From an uncultured Collinsella sp. (GTDB taxonomy: Bacteria > Actinomycetota > Coriobacteriia > Coriobacteriales > Coriobacteriaceae), in NCBI GenBank assembly GCA_902464035.1, contig CABQHT010000004.1:1-62801 (forward strand): a DNA stretch of 62,801 bases, in the 5' to 3' direction. The notes below the pieces were generated by a model. It had not been told where the DNA came from. It made no database searches and was given only the letters and a program-made list of their open reading frames with translations. Made by a program: the position numbers and the translations under genes. Every line of letters begins with the position of its first letter. The stretch's first letter is position 1. Positions 24,146-33,763 of this stretch are shown in pieces.

Positions 24146-26842
24146 TTACGAGAAGTCAGCAACCTGAGCAGTCAGCGCCGCTAGGATCTCCTTGAGCTCA
24201 GCTGCACGGTCCCTCTTCTTCTGAACCACGGCAGGCGCGGCCTTAGCCACAAAGCCCTCGTTGGCGAGCGTCTTCTCGCAGCCGGCGAGCTCCTTCTGGG
24301 CCGCGGCGATCTCCTTCTCCAGGCGCGCCTTCTCGGCCGAAAGATCGACCTTGCCCTCGAGCACCACAAAGACCTCGACACCGCTGTCGACCACGGCGAT
24401 GCTCGCAGCCGGCTTCTCAACGTCGGTACCCATGACCAGCAAAGCGGTGTTCGCCAGCGGCTCAATCGTGGAGCGCAGGCTCTCGAGCTTCTCCACGTCC
24501 TCGGCACCGGCGCGCACGACCACGTCGAGCTCGGCCTTGGGGCTCAAGCGGTAGCGAGAACGCGTGGCGCGAGCAGCGGAAACGACAGTGCGGCACAGCT
24601 CAAACGCGCGCTCGGCGTCCTCGTCGACATACTTGGCGTAGTCGGTGGGCTCGGGCCACTTGGCGATCATGAGTGCCTCGGCGCGATCCACGTTGCCCTC
24701 GGCGTCCAGGTCGAGCACGCTCGCCGGCATGTTGTCCCAGATCTCCTCAGTAACAAACGGCATCAGCGGGTGCATCAGGCGAATGGAGGTGTCGAGCACA
24801 AAGATCAGGTTGCGCTGCGCCTGCAGACGGCCCTCGCCCTTCAGGCGGGCCTTGGTGACCTCGACGTACCAGTCGCAGACCTCGTTCCAGAAGAACTGCT
24901 GCACACCGCGGGCCATGTCGCCAAAGGTGTAGTTCTCAATACCCTCGGTGACCATCTTCACGGCCTTGGCCAGGCGGCTGAACATCCAGGCGTCGGCCGG
25001 TGTCTCAACGACGGGCTCGCCGGGCGTGTAGCCCTCCATGTTCATGAGCAGGAAGCGGCTGGCGTTCCAGATCTTGGTCACAAAGCTCTTGGCCTGCTCG
25101 GTGCGCGGGCTGTCGATGAGCTTCTTGGTCTTCTTGTCGATATTCGCGTCGAACTTAACATCCTGGTTGTTGGTGCACAGCGTGAGCAGGTTGTAACGCA
25201 TGGCATCGGCACCGTACATGCCAATGAGGTCCATGGGGTCAACGCCGTTGCCCTTGGACTTGGACATGCGGCTGCCGTCCTTGGCAAGGATCGTCGGGTA
25301 AATGACGACGTCCTTAAACGGCACCTCGTCCAGGAAGTACAGCGAGCTCATGACCATGCGGGCGACCCACAGCGCGATGATGTCGCGCGCGGTGACGAGC
25401 GCCGTCGTGGGGTGATGGCCCTCGAGCAGCTCCGGCTTTTGCGGCCAGCCCTGCGTGGCGAAGGTCCACAGCTGCGAGCTGAACCAGGTGTCCAGCACGT
25501 TCTCGTCCTGATGCACGTGATAGCCTCCGCACTTAGGGCACACGTCGGTGTCCTCGGTCAGGGCGTCCTCCCAGCCGCAGTCCTCGCAGTAGAACACGGG
25601 AATGCGGTGGCCCCACCACAGCTGGCGGCTGATGCACCAATCCTTGAGGTTCTCCATCCAGGTGGTGTAGGTCTGCGTCCAGCGCGCGGGGTGGAAGGTG
25701 ACCTTGCCGGAGTTGACGGCGTCCAGCGCCGGCCCCTTGAGCTTATCGACGGCCACAAACCACTGCTCGGAAAGCCACGGCTCCAGCGCGGAGTCGCAAC
25801 GGTAGCAGTGCATGACGGAGTGATCGAGGTCCTCGACGTGATCGAGCAGGTCGTGCTCCTCGAACCACTTGATGACGGCCTCGCGGCACTCGTCGCGGTT
25901 CATGCCAGTGAACTCGCCATAGCCCTCGACGACCACCGCGTGCTCGTCGAAAATGTTGATCTGCGGCAGGTCGTGGGCCTGACCCATGGCATAGTCGTTG
26001 GGGTCGTGAGCCGGGGTGACCTTGACAAAGCCGGAACCGAAGTTGGCATCAACGTGCCAATCCTCAAAGATGGGAATCTCGCGGTCGACGATGGGGAGCT
26101 TGACGGTCTTACCCACAAAGGCGGCCTTCTCGGGGTCCTTCGGGGAGACGGCGACGCCCGTGTCGCCGAGCATGGTCTCGGGACGCGTGGTGGCGACGAC
26201 GATGTAGTCCTGGCCGTTGACCGGCTCGGTCAGCGGGTAGCGCAGGTGCCACAGGTGGCCCTTCTCGTCCTTATACTCGGCCTCGTCGTCCGAGATGGCG
26301 GTGGTGCAGTTGGGGCACCAGTTGACGATGCGCTTGCCACGATAGATCAGGCCGTCGTGGTACCAGTCGCAGAAGACCTTACGCACGGCCTGGGCGTAAT
26401 CCTCGTCCATGGTGAAGCGCTCGTTGTCAAAGTCGACGGAGCAGCCCATGCGCTTGATTTGCTCGACGATGATGCCGCCATACTCGTGGGTCCAGTCCCA
26501 GCAAGCGTCGACAAACTTGTCGCGACCAATCTCCAGGCGGCTGATGCCCTCACTCTTGAGCTTCTTGTCGACCTTAGTCTGCGTGGCGATACCGGCGTGA
26601 TCGGTACCGAGCACCCAGCGCGTGGACTTGCCGCGCATGCGGGCCATACGGACGATGGCGTCCTGGATGGAGTCGTCGGTAGCGTGGCCCATGTGGAGCT
26701 TGCCGGTCACGTTGGGAGGCGGAATGGTGACGGTGCAGTCGCCCACGCCCTCGCGGCGCTTGTAGTAGCCGCCGTCGAGCCACTTCTGCAGGATCGCCGG
26801 CTCGTTGGTCGACGGATCGTAGTTCTTGGGCATTTCTTCCAT
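24146..26842 (-). CDS. valS: Valyl-tRNA synthetase
   Basis: The 898-residue class I synthetase charges tRNA-Val. Visible landmarks are the HIGH-type motif PPPNVTGKLHMGHA, the editing domain (TTRPETMLGDTGVAVSP), a zinc-binding CEDCGWED...CPKCGG pair, the KMSKS loop DGSRMSKSKGNGVDP, and a C-terminal coiled-coil tail rich in Glu/Lys/Ala. The ATG at 26842 has GGGAGAG 4 bases upstream. The leader is about 200 bases and contains a nested hairpin but no T-box consensus. Confidence 0.96.
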   Translation of the reverse strand: MEEMPKNYDPSTNEPAILQKWLDGGYYKRREGVGDCTVTIPPPNVTGKLHMGHATDDSIQDAIVRMARMRGKSTRWVLGTDHAGIATQTKVDKKLKSEGISRLEIGRDKFVDACWDWTHEYGGIIVEQIKRMGCSVDFDNERFTMDEDYAQAVRKVFCDWYHDGLIYRGKRIVNWCPNCTTAISDDEAEYKDEKGHLWHLRYPLTEPVNGQDYIVVATTRPETMLGDTGVAVSPKDPEKAAFVGKTVKLPIVDREIPIFEDWHVDANFGSGFVKVTPAHDPNDYAMGQAHDLPQINIFDEHAVVVEGYGEFTGMNRDECREAVIKWFEEHDLLDHVEDLDHSVMHCYRCDSALEPWLSEQWFVAVDKLKGPALDAVNSGKVTFHPARWTQTYTTWMENLKDWCISRQLWWGHRIPVFYCEDCGWEDALTEDTDVCPKCGGYHVHQDENVLDTWFSSQLWTFATQGWPQKPELLEGHHPTTALVTARDIIALWVARMVMSSLYFLDEVPFKDVVIYPTILAKDGSRMSKSKGNGVDPMDLIGMYGADAMRYNLLTLCTNNQDVKFDANIDKKTKKLIDSPRTEQAKSFVTKIWNASRFLLMNMEGYTPGEPVVETPADAWMFSRLAKAVKMVTEGIENYTFGDMARGVQQFFWNEVCDWYVEVTKARLKGEGRLQAQRNLIFVLDTSIRLMHPLMPFVTEEIWDNMPASVLDLDAEGNVDRAEALMIAKWPEPTDYAKYVDEDAERAFELCRTVVSAARATRSRYRLSPKAELDVVVRAGAEDVEKLESLRSTIEPLANTALLVMGTDVEKPAASIAVVDSGVEVFVVLEGKVDLSAEKARLEKEIAAAQKELAGCEKTLANEGFVAKAAPAVVQKKRDRAAELKEILAALTAQVADFS

Positions 26843-26862
26843 ATATCTCTCCCTGTCCCGCC

Positions 26863-26975
26863 GGCGTGTCCGCCTGCTTGGTTTTCGCTCGGTCAGGTCC
26901 TGGCTCGCACGAAGAGCACATTAAGTGCTCTTCGGCTCGTGCGGAATCTACGAAAACCAAGCAGGCGGACGCGCC
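26863..26975. repeat. Nested double-hairpin element upstream of valS
   Basis: The outer stem is 25 bp with one G-U wobble (26863-26887 with 26951-26975, core GTCCGCCTGCTTGGTTTTCG). Inside it is GAAGAGCAC-ATTAA-GTGCTCTTC with the same GCAC/GTGC extension and 5-base bulge as the element after valS, in inverse orientation. It lies in the valS leader, ending about 20 bases before the start codon, so it could affect valS transcription or translation. Confidence 0.8.
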
Positions 26976-27065
26976 TTAGGTATCGATTACTTCAGTCTGA
27001 ATTGACTTCGCTTTGGCTTAAACAAACACACAGAATAACACAGGTAGTTGGGGTTATTGCGTATA

Positions 27066-27104
27066 TATAAAATAGCCTCCGACCGCGGATGGTCGGAGGC
27101 TATT
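27066..27104 (-). terminator. clpX terminator
   Basis: AATAGCCTCCGACC pairs perfectly over 14 bp with GGTCGGAGGCTATT around a 6-base loop, followed on the minus strand by TTTATATATA. It lies 23 bases after the clpX stop. The A run on the other side makes it potentially bidirectional. Confidence 0.85.
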
Positions 27105-27126
27105 TACAAGCACGTATTTGGCTGGT

Positions 27127-28533
27127 TTACCCGTAGATGCGTTGGGGCTGTTCTTCGCCCTTTACGGAGGCTTCGGTCACGATGACCTTGGTGACGCCTT
27201 CCTCGCTGGGAAGGTCGAACATCGTCTGTTGCAGCACGTCCTCGCAGATGGAACGCAGGCCGCGGGCACCGGTCTTGCGGGCGAGCGCCATACGGGCGAT
27301 CTCGTGCAGGGCAGCGTCCTCAAACTCAAGCTCAACGTCCTCGAGCTGGAACATCTTGCGGTACTGACGCACCACGGCGTTCTTGGGCTCGGTGAGGATC
27401 GACACCAGGTCGTCCTCGTCGAGCGCCTGCGTCTGGGTGACGACGGGCGTACGACCCACGAACTCGGGGATCATGCCAAAGGCGTTGAGGTCCTGCGGGA
27501 GCACCTGACGCAGCAGGTCGTTCTCGTCGACCGAGGTGGGGCCGGCGATCTCGGAGTTGAAGCCCACGCCCTTGTTGCCCACGCGGTCGGCGATGATCTT
27601 GTCCAGGCCCACAAAGGCACCGCCGCAGATGAACAGGATGTTGGTCGTGTCGATCTGCAGCAGCTCCTGCTGGGGATGCTTGCGGCCGCCGGTGGGCGGA
27701 ACGCTGGCCACCGTGCCCTCAAGGATCTTCAGCAGCGCCTGCTGAACACCCTCGCCCGAAACATCGCGGGTAATGGAGAGGTTCTCAGCCTTGCGGGCAA
27801 TCTTGTCGATCTCGTCAACGTAGATGATGCCAACCTGTGCGCGCTCAATGTCGCCATCGGCAGCATTGATGAGCTTGAGAAGGATGTTCTCCACGTCCTC
27901 GCCCACATAGCCGGCCTCGGTGAGCGCGGTGGCATCGGCGATGGCAAACGGCACCTCGAGGATGCGCGCGAGCGTCTGGGCCAACAAGGTCTTGCCGGTA
28001 CCGGTGGGACCGAGCAGCAGGATGTTGGACTTGGCAAGCTCTACCTCGTCCATATCGTCGTCAAACTGCGAGCCCATGCCGCCGTCAAAGGCAGACACCG
28101 CGGCGCCACCCTCGATCACGCGGCGATAGTGGTTGTACACGGCCACCGACATGGCGCGCTTGGCGTCCTCCTGACCCATAACATAGGCCGAAAGCTCGTC
28201 ATAGATCTCGTGCGGCGTCGGCACGTGCGTAATGACCTGGCGGTCGTCCTCGAGCTCAAAGCCCTCGGTCTCGGGGTCCACGGCGGGCTGGGATGCAGCC
28301 TGGCCGTGGTCGTTGAGGAAGCCTGGCAGCTTGCCGTTGCGGGCAGCGTCCATAAAGTCCGAAGCAAGCGACTCCTCAAGGATCTCGGAGCAGGCGGCGA
28401 CGCACTCGTCGCAGATAAAGATGTTGGTCGGGCCCTTTACGAGACGACGGACCTGGCCCTGCTCTTTTCCGCAAAAGGAGCAGCGGATGGGGTTGCCGTT
28501 CTCGTCAAAGTTGTCCTGCATGTTACCTGCCAT
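27127..28533 (-). CDS. clpX: ATP-dependent Clp protease ATP-binding subunit ClpX
   Basis: The 468-residue AAA+ unfoldase feeds substrates to ClpP. It has the N-terminal zinc-binding domain (CSFCGKEQ...FICDECVAAC), Walker A GPTGTGKTLLAQTLA, Walker B IIYVDEID, the pore/loop region GTVASVPPTGGRKHPQQELL and sensor motifs in EFVGRTPVV and TGARGLRSI. A linker of about 60 residues between the zinc domain and the AAA+ core is somewhat long. The start is one base after the clpP stop; the genes are translationally coupled. A second in-frame ATG four codons in is possible. Confidence 0.95.
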   Translation of the reverse strand: MAGNMQDNFDENGNPIRCSFCGKEQGQVRRLVKGPTNIFICDECVAACSEILEESLASDFMDAARNGKLPGFLNDHGQAASQPAVDPETEGFELEDDRQVITHVPTPHEIYDELSAYVMGQEDAKRAMSVAVYNHYRRVIEGGAAVSAFDGGMGSQFDDDMDEVELAKSNILLLGPTGTGKTLLAQTLARILEVPFAIADATALTEAGYVGEDVENILLKLINAADGDIERAQVGIIYVDEIDKIARKAENLSITRDVSGEGVQQALLKILEGTVASVPPTGGRKHPQQELLQIDTTNILFICGGAFVGLDKIIADRVGNKGVGFNSEIAGPTSVDENDLLRQVLPQDLNAFGMIPEFVGRTPVVTQTQALDEDDLVSILTEPKNAVVRQYRKMFQLEDVELEFEDAALHEIARMALARKTGARGLRSICEDVLQQTMFDLPSEEGVTKVIVTEASVKGEEQPQRIYG

Positions 28534-28534
28534 C

Positions 28535-29155
28535 CTAGGCGTCCTTCGCGGCGAGGTCGCGCGAGGTGACGATACGGTCGATCAAGCCGTAGTCGAGGGC
28601 CTCGGCAGCGGTCAGGTAGTTGTCGCGCTCGGTGTCGGCCTGAACCTTCTCGATAGGCTGGCCCGATGCGTCGGACAGGATCTGGTTGAGCTCGCGGCGG
28701 GTCTTCTTGATCTCCTCGGCCACGATCTCGATCTCGGTCTGCTGACCCTGAGCACCGCCGCTGGGCTGGTGAATCATGACCTTGGAGTGCGGCAGGCAGA
28801 AGCGCTTGCCCTTGGCGCCGGCCGAAAGCAGCACGGCGGCCATGGACGCAGCCATACCGACGCAGATGGTGGAGACCTGCGGCTTGATGAAGTTCATGGT
28901 GTCCAGAATCGCCAGGCCAGAGTAAACCTCGCCACCGGGCGAATTGATGTAGAGCGAGATATCCTTCTCGGCATCCTGGCTCTCAAGATGCAGCAGCTGG
29001 GCAACGACCAGGTTGGCGCTGACGGAGTTGATCTCCTCGCCCAAGAAGATGATGCGGTCGTTGAGCAGGCGCGAATAGATATCGTAGCTGCGCTCGCCGC
29101 GCGGCGTCTGCTCGATAACGTATGGCACGAGGGCGGAATCGAACTTAGCGATCAT
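28535..29155 (-). CDS. clpP: ATP-dependent Clp protease proteolytic subunit
   Basis: The 206-residue serine protease has the catalytic Ser in GMAASMAAVLL, His in PHSKVMIHQPSGG and Asp in DTERDNYL, plus ISLYINSPGGEV. The ATG at 29155 is chosen because GGAG is 6 bases upstream; ATGs at 29161 and 29167 are in frame. It is followed directly by clpX and preceded by tig, the usual tig-clpP-clpX order. Confidence 0.95.
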   Translation of the reverse strand: MIAKFDSALVPYVIEQTPRGERSYDIYSRLLNDRIIFLGEEINSVSANLVVAQLLHLESQDAEKDISLYINSPGGEVYSGLAILDTMNFIKPQVSTICVGMAASMAAVLLSAGAKGKRFCLPHSKVMIHQPSGGAQGQQTEIEIVAEEIKKTRRELNQILSDASGQPIEKVQADTERDNYLTAAEALDYGLIDRIVTSRDLAAKDA

Positions 29156-29200
29156 ACGCATCTCCATTTCTCTTACGGACCAATAGTGGTTCTAGATAAA

Positions 29201-29241
29201 CGTACGGTGCCCGCATGCTATGCATTGGCTGGCACCGTACG
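29201..29241 (-). terminator. tig terminator or attenuator before clpP
   Basis: CGTACGGTGCC (29201-29211) pairs over 11 bp with GGCACCGTACG (29231-29241), and the minus strand continues TTTATCT. It lies between tig and clpP, so it may separate tig from clpPX or reduce read-through. Confidence 0.7.
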
Positions 29242-29317
29242 AAGCAACCGGATAACCGGTGTATAACTTTACCCCATCACGGGCGCACGCATGCGCTCGC
29301 GGGCAAGGTGGCGAGAA

Positions 29318-30616
29318 TTACTCGGCGTCCTTGGCGGTCTCGTCGACCTCGGTCACCTTGGCGTTCTCGACCAGGTGGTCGACGGCCTTGGAGCGACGGA
29401 TGGACTCGCGGACGGCAGGCATGCGGCCATCGGCGATGAACTCGGCCTTGGAAGCCTCGACGTCCTTGACGCCGGCCTTCTCGAACTCGGCATTGACGTC
29501 GTCCTCGGTGACCTCAATCTTGAGCTCGCGGGCGAGAGCGTCGAGCGCCAGGGACTCACGGGCAACGTCGTTGGCCTGCTTGTGCAGGTCGCCGATGAAC
29601 TGCTCCATGGTCAGACCGGAAGCGGGCAGCCAGGTGTCCAGGGTCATGCCGCGGGCAGCGAGGTTGGACAGGAAGTTCTGGCCAAGCTCCTCAAAGACGG
29701 ACTGCTCGTAGTCGGCATCCATCTCGTCGAGCTGCAGGCGCTCGGCGAGAGCGGAGACGCAACGGTTCTCCTTCTCGGCCGGGAGGCGGGAAGCCTTGTC
29801 CTGCTCGATCTCGATCTTGATGGCGTCGCGCATAGCGTCGATGCTGTCGAAGCCAAAGTCAGACTTGACGAGCTCGTCGGTGAGCTCGGGGGTGTTGCGG
29901 ACCTTGATGCCCTTGACGGTGACCTCGACGGTGTGGGTCTCGGCCTCCTCGCCCTCCTCGGCCTCGTCGGTCCAGGTGACGGACTTGACGTCGTCAACGT
30001 TGGCGCCGATCAGAGCCTCGTTGAACTCCTTGGGGTTGCTGTCGCTACCGGCGATGAGCATGCGGCCCTCGGCGGCAAAGTTGTCGGCGTTCTCGACGGC
30101 CTTGAGGTCGACGGTAACGTAGTCCTCGGACTCGACAGCGCGGCCCTCGACGTCCTCGAAGGTGGCACGGTAGTTGAGGAGCATCTCGACCTGGTTGTTG
30201 ATCTCGGACTCGGTGACCTCCGCAGGGGGCATCTCGATCTCGACAGCGTCGAAGGAGGAGAGCTCAGCGGCGGGACGCAGGGAGAACTCGACGGTGTAGG
30301 TGTAGTCCTCGTGATCCTTGGCGAGGTCGAGCTCCTTGTAGTCACCGCTCTTGGTGGGGACGATGTCCAGCTCGTTGAGGACGGCGGGCTCGTTGGCGGC
30401 GATCAGGTCGTTGGTGGCCTGAGCGAGGGTAGCCTCGGCGCCAAGAGCAGAGTCGATGACCGGACGGGGAGCCTTACCGGCACGGAAGCCCGGGAAGCGG
30501 TACTTCTTGGCGGTGTCCTTGTAGGCCTTCTTGATCGCGGCGTCGACGTCGGCGGCCGGGATGGTGACCGTAGCGGTGAGCTTGGCGTCCTTGACGTCAG
30601 AAGCGGTGATGTTCAA
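29318..30616 (-). CDS. tig: Trigger factor chaperone
   Basis: The ribosome-associated chaperone/prolyl isomerase has the ribosome-docking signature FPGFRAGKAPRPVID near residue 40, a central FKBP-type domain and a long helical C-terminal domain ending in an acidic tail. TTG at 30616 is chosen as start: AGGAGG lies 6 bases upstream, whereas the GTG at 30619 is too close and the ATG at 30631 overlaps the AGGAGG itself. At about 432 residues it is of normal length. Confidence 0.92.
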   Translation of the reverse strand: MNITASDVKDAKLTATVTIPAADVDAAIKKAYKDTAKKYRFPGFRAGKAPRPVIDSALGAEATLAQATNDLIAANEPAVLNELDIVPTKSGDYKELDLAKDHEDYTYTVEFSLRPAAELSSFDAVEIEMPPAEVTESEINNQVEMLLNYRATFEDVEGRAVESEDYVTVDLKAVENADNFAAEGRMLIAGSDSNPKEFNEALIGANVDDVKSVTWTDEAEEGEEAETHTVEVTVKGIKVRNTPELTDELVKSDFGFDSIDAMRDAIKIEIEQDKASRLPAEKENRCVSALAERLQLDEMDADYEQSVFEELGQNFLSNLAARGMTLDTWLPASGLTMEQFIGDLHKQANDVARESLALDALARELKIEVTEDDVNAEFEKAGVKDVEASKAEFIADGRMPAVRESIRRSKAVDHLVENAKVTEVDETAKDAE

Positions 30617-30707
30617 CACGTTCCTCCTCATACTGCCCAGCTTATCTGAGGTGCTGGTACCTTTATGCAACAAAGAGTCGCGACGGCCAGGGCCGACGCA
30701 GATGCGT

Positions 30708-30791
30708 TGGTGCGGGCGAAAGGACTCGAACCTTCACGGGAATCCCACCAGAACCTAAATCTGGCGCGTCTACCAATTCCGCCACGCCCGC
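30708..30791 (-). tRNA. tRNA-Leu (anticodon TAG)
   Basis: The minus strand reads GCGGGCGTGGCGGAATTGGT... with the anticodon loop TTTAGGT (TAG, reading CUA/CUG), a long variable arm typical of class II tRNA-Leu, the T loop TTCGAGT, and an encoded CCA. Confidence 0.95.
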
Positions 30792-30881
30792 ATGAGCGCA
30801 CAGACTAGGAATGATAGCAGATACGAACGACAAGCGCACGCACACGTTTTACAGGCTCACGACCTCACCACGAGTGCGAAA

Positions 30882-30902
30882 GGCGGGGCGAGTTGCCCCG
30901 CC
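30882..30902 (-). terminator. Hairpin after the molybdenum hydroxylase gene
   Basis: GGCGGGGC pairs with GCCCCGCC around GAGTT, 30 bases after the stop; on the minus strand only TTTC follows, so it is a weak intrinsic terminator. Confidence 0.6.
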
Positions 30903-30931
30903 CCGCCCATTACGACTTGTTCGCTGACCCG

Positions 30932-33763
30932 CTACTCCCCCAGCAGGGCCTTCTCGGGCGTGATCGGCAGCGAGCGCACCTGGTGGCCGGTGGCGTGTGC
31001 CACGGCCGATGCAACAGCGGCGAGCGGCGTGTTGATGACGACCTCGCCGATCGACTTGGCACCAAAAGGACCCGTCGGCTCGTAGCTCGGCTCAAAGGCC
31101 ACGCGAATGCTGCCGATATCCAGGCGCGTGGGCAGCTTGTAGCTCATAAAGTTGCCGGTGCGCAGACGACCGCGGTCGTCGTGTTCCACGATCTCGTAGA
31201 GCGCGTGGCCGATACCCTGGGCAATGCCGCCCTCGGCCTGAACGCGCGCGAGCGCCTCGTTGATCACGGTGCCGCAGTCGACGGCCGCCGCATAGTCCAC
31301 CACAGTCACCTTGCCGGTGGCCTTGTCGACCTCGACCTCGGCAATGCCGGCCATAAACGGCGGAGGCGAAACGGGCAGGCAGGCAGAAGCGTGCGAGGTG
31401 AGCGCGTCGCCGCCCGCGATGTTCTTGACGCACAGGTTGGCAAAGTCGCGCAGCGTGAGGTAGCGGTTCTGCTCGCGCGCGGCACGCTCGTCGGACAGGC
31501 GCACGTACTGGCCGTCGAAGGCCACGTCGGCGGCGTCAACGTCCCACATCTGAGCGGCCTTGGCGCAAATCTTCTCGCGCAGCTCGGTCGCGGCGTTCTT
31601 GGCGGCAAGGCCCGTCACGTAGGTACCGGAGCTCGCGTACGAACCGGCGTCGAACGGCGACACGTCGGTGTCCACGCCGCGCACCACAATGAGCGAGCTT
31701 TCAACGCCCAACTCCTCGGCGGCAATCTGCGCCAGAATCGTGTCGACACCCATGCCGTTATCGGTGGCGCCGGTGCCGATGGTAATGAAGCCGTCCTCTT
31801 CCAGGCGCATATCGATGCCGGCGATGTCGACATTGGAAATGCCCGAGCCCTGCATGGTGAGCGCACAGCCCAGAGCACGCACGCGGTCGCCCAGGTCGAC
31901 GGCCAGCGGCTTGTCGCGCCAACCGATCATGTCCATCGCGCGCAGCAGGCAGCGGTCGAGTGCGCAGGCGTTGAGCTTCTCGTTGTAGTACTGCGGCATG
32001 GTCTCGCCCTCGCGCACGATGTTCTTAAGGCGCAGGTCGGCGGGGTCCATGTGCAGCATGTCGGCGAGCTCGTTGACGGCGCTCTCCACGGCAAACTGGC
32101 CCTGGGTGGCACCGTAGCCGCGATACGCGCCGCCGCGGTTGGTGTTGGTGTAGACGGCGTCCCACCTAAAGCGGCTCGCCTTCACATGGTTGTAAATCGG
32201 CAGGCTCTTGTGGCCCGAGAGGCCGATCGTCGTGGTAGCGTGCTCGCCGTACGCGCCGGCGTTGGACAGCGTGTGCAGATCGATGGCCGTGATGGTGCCG
32301 TCGTTCATGGCACCCAGCTTAACGGTCATCTGCATCTGGTGGCGCGAGTTGCCCGCGGTGATGGTCTCCTCGCGGGTGTAGCAGCAGTAGCTCGGACGGC
32401 CAGTCTGCTGGGTGACGAACGCCACGAAGATCTCGCAGCAGCCCGTCTGCTTGGAGCCAAAGCCGCCGCCGATGCGCGGCTTGATGACCTGCACCTGCGA
32501 CTGCGGAATGTCGAGCGACTGCGCAACCATGCGACGCACGTGGAAGGGTACCTGTGTGGAGGTGGTCACCGAGATGCGCCCGAAGGCGTCGGTCGTCGCG
32601 AAGGCACGGAAGGTCTCCATGGGCGCGGTCTGCGTGGCCTGGCTGGAGTAGGTGCGGGTGAAGACGATGTCGCTCTGGGCGAAGGCCTCGTCCAAGTCGC
32701 CAAAGTCGCTGGTACCGCTGCATACCAGGTTGCGCGGGACATCGCCGCCCTGCGGGAACATAAAGGTCACGTCGCCCTCGGGGTGGACCACGATGTCGTT
32801 ATCGAGCGCCTGGGTAAAGTCGAGCAGCGGCTCGAGCACCTCGTAGTCGACCTTGATGAGCTTGAGCGCCTTGTCGGCGGCCTCCTCGGTCTCGGCGGCG
32901 ACGATCGCCACCTCCTCGTTTTGGTAGCGAACGAGATTCTCGAGAATCAGGCGGTCGTAGGGACTCGGCTGCGGATAGCTCTGGCCGGCGATGGTAAAGC
33001 GGCGCTTGGGCACGTCCTCGTAGGTGTAGACGCCCACGACACCCGGCACCTTCAGGGCGCGCGACGTATCGATGGAGCGGATCTTGGCGCGGGCATAGGG
33101 GCTGCGCTTGAGTTTGACGATGAGCGCGCCAGCGGGCACCAAGTCGCCCGTATAGACGGGACGGCCCTCGAGCAGCGCCTTCGAATCCTTCTTGGGCTGC
33201 TTGTGGGTGATCTGCTTGTAGGTGACGCCGTCGCAGCTGGTGTCGTTGACCGGCAGCTCGGGCATCTCAAAGCCCACCTGTACGCCAGACTCGTTGAGGA
33301 AGCGGACGATGGCGCGCAGCTGGCTCTCGTAGCCGCTGCAACGGCACAGGTTGCCGGCGAGCTGGCGCGACAGCTCCTCGCGCGTGGCGACGAGGCTTGG
33401 GTCCTCCTTGGCGGCACGGGCGAGCGCCAGCACGTTCATGATGAGGCCGGGGGCGCAAAAACCGCACTGCTCGGCGCCCTCGGCAGCCATCGCACGGGCC
33501 AGTGCCTCGGACTCGGCCTTAAGGCCCTCAAGCGTGGTGATGGCGTGGCCCTCAACACGCGCGGCGGGAACCGAGCAGCTCAGCACCGGGTCGCCGTCGA
33601 GCCACACCGTGCACAGGCCGCAGTTGGTGGTCTCGCAGGCGCAGCGCACCGACGCACAGCCCTGCTCGCGCAGCAGCGCAAAGAGCACAGTGTCGGGGGC
33701 AATCTGAACCTTGACCTTGCGGCCGTTGAGCGTAAAGGAAAGATCGATGAGTTTGGCAGCCAT
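30932..33763 (-). CDS. Xanthine-dehydrogenase-family molybdenum hydroxylase, fused [2Fe-2S] and Mo subunits
   Basis: The 943-residue protein joins a two-cluster [2Fe-2S] domain (CASVRCACETTNCGLC near residue 36, CGFCAPG near 98, CRCSGY near 136) to the molybdopterin-cytosine-dinucleotide-binding large domain. Visible are IGGGFGSKQTG, GGAYRGYGATQ, and the near-C-terminal GPFGAKSIGE with the catalytic Glu. The fused layout and length recall E. coli XdhD and the proposed selenium-dependent molybdenum hydroxylases rather than three-subunit XDHs. The FAD subunit is encoded just upstream with a one-base overlap. The substrate is probably a purine or other N-heterocycle. Selenium dependence is only suggested by context; a Se/S-carrier-like gene lies nearby at 36447. 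Confidence 0.85.
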   Translation of the reverse strand: MAAKLIDLSFTLNGRKVKVQIAPDTVLFALLREQGCASVRCACETTNCGLCTVWLDGDPVLSCSVPAARVEGHAITTLEGLKAESEALARAMAAEGAEQCGFCAPGLIMNVLALARAAKEDPSLVATREELSRQLAGNLCRCSGYESQLRAIVRFLNESGVQVGFEMPELPVNDTSCDGVTYKQITHKQPKKDSKALLEGRPVYTGDLVPAGALIVKLKRSPYARAKIRSIDTSRALKVPGVVGVYTYEDVPKRRFTIAGQSYPQPSPYDRLILENLVRYQNEEVAIVAAETEEAADKALKLIKVDYEVLEPLLDFTQALDNDIVVHPEGDVTFMFPQGGDVPRNLVCSGTSDFGDLDEAFAQSDIVFTRTYSSQATQTAPMETFRAFATTDAFGRISVTTSTQVPFHVRRMVAQSLDIPQSQVQVIKPRIGGGFGSKQTGCCEIFVAFVTQQTGRPSYCCYTREETITAGNSRHQMQMTVKLGAMNDGTITAIDLHTLSNAGAYGEHATTTIGLSGHKSLPIYNHVKASRFRWDAVYTNTNRGGAYRGYGATQGQFAVESAVNELADMLHMDPADLRLKNIVREGETMPQYYNEKLNACALDRCLLRAMDMIGWRDKPLAVDLGDRVRALGCALTMQGSGISNVDIAGIDMRLEEDGFITIGTGATDNGMGVDTILAQIAAEELGVESSLIVVRGVDTDVSPFDAGSYASSGTYVTGLAAKNAATELREKICAKAAQMWDVDAADVAFDGQYVRLSDERAAREQNRYLTLRDFANLCVKNIAGGDALTSHASACLPVSPPPFMAGIAEVEVDKATGKVTVVDYAAAVDCGTVINEALARVQAEGGIAQGIGHALYEIVEHDDRGRLRTGNFMSYKLPTRLDIGSIRVAFEPSYEPTGPFGAKSIGEVVINTPLAAVASAVAHATGHQVRSLPITPEKALLGE

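Noticed and set aside
26843..27060. T-box riboswitch in the valS leader
   Set aside because: No TGGNACCGCG-like antiterminator sequence or T-box is visible; the hairpins present belong to the nested repeat. The thrS leader is too short as well.
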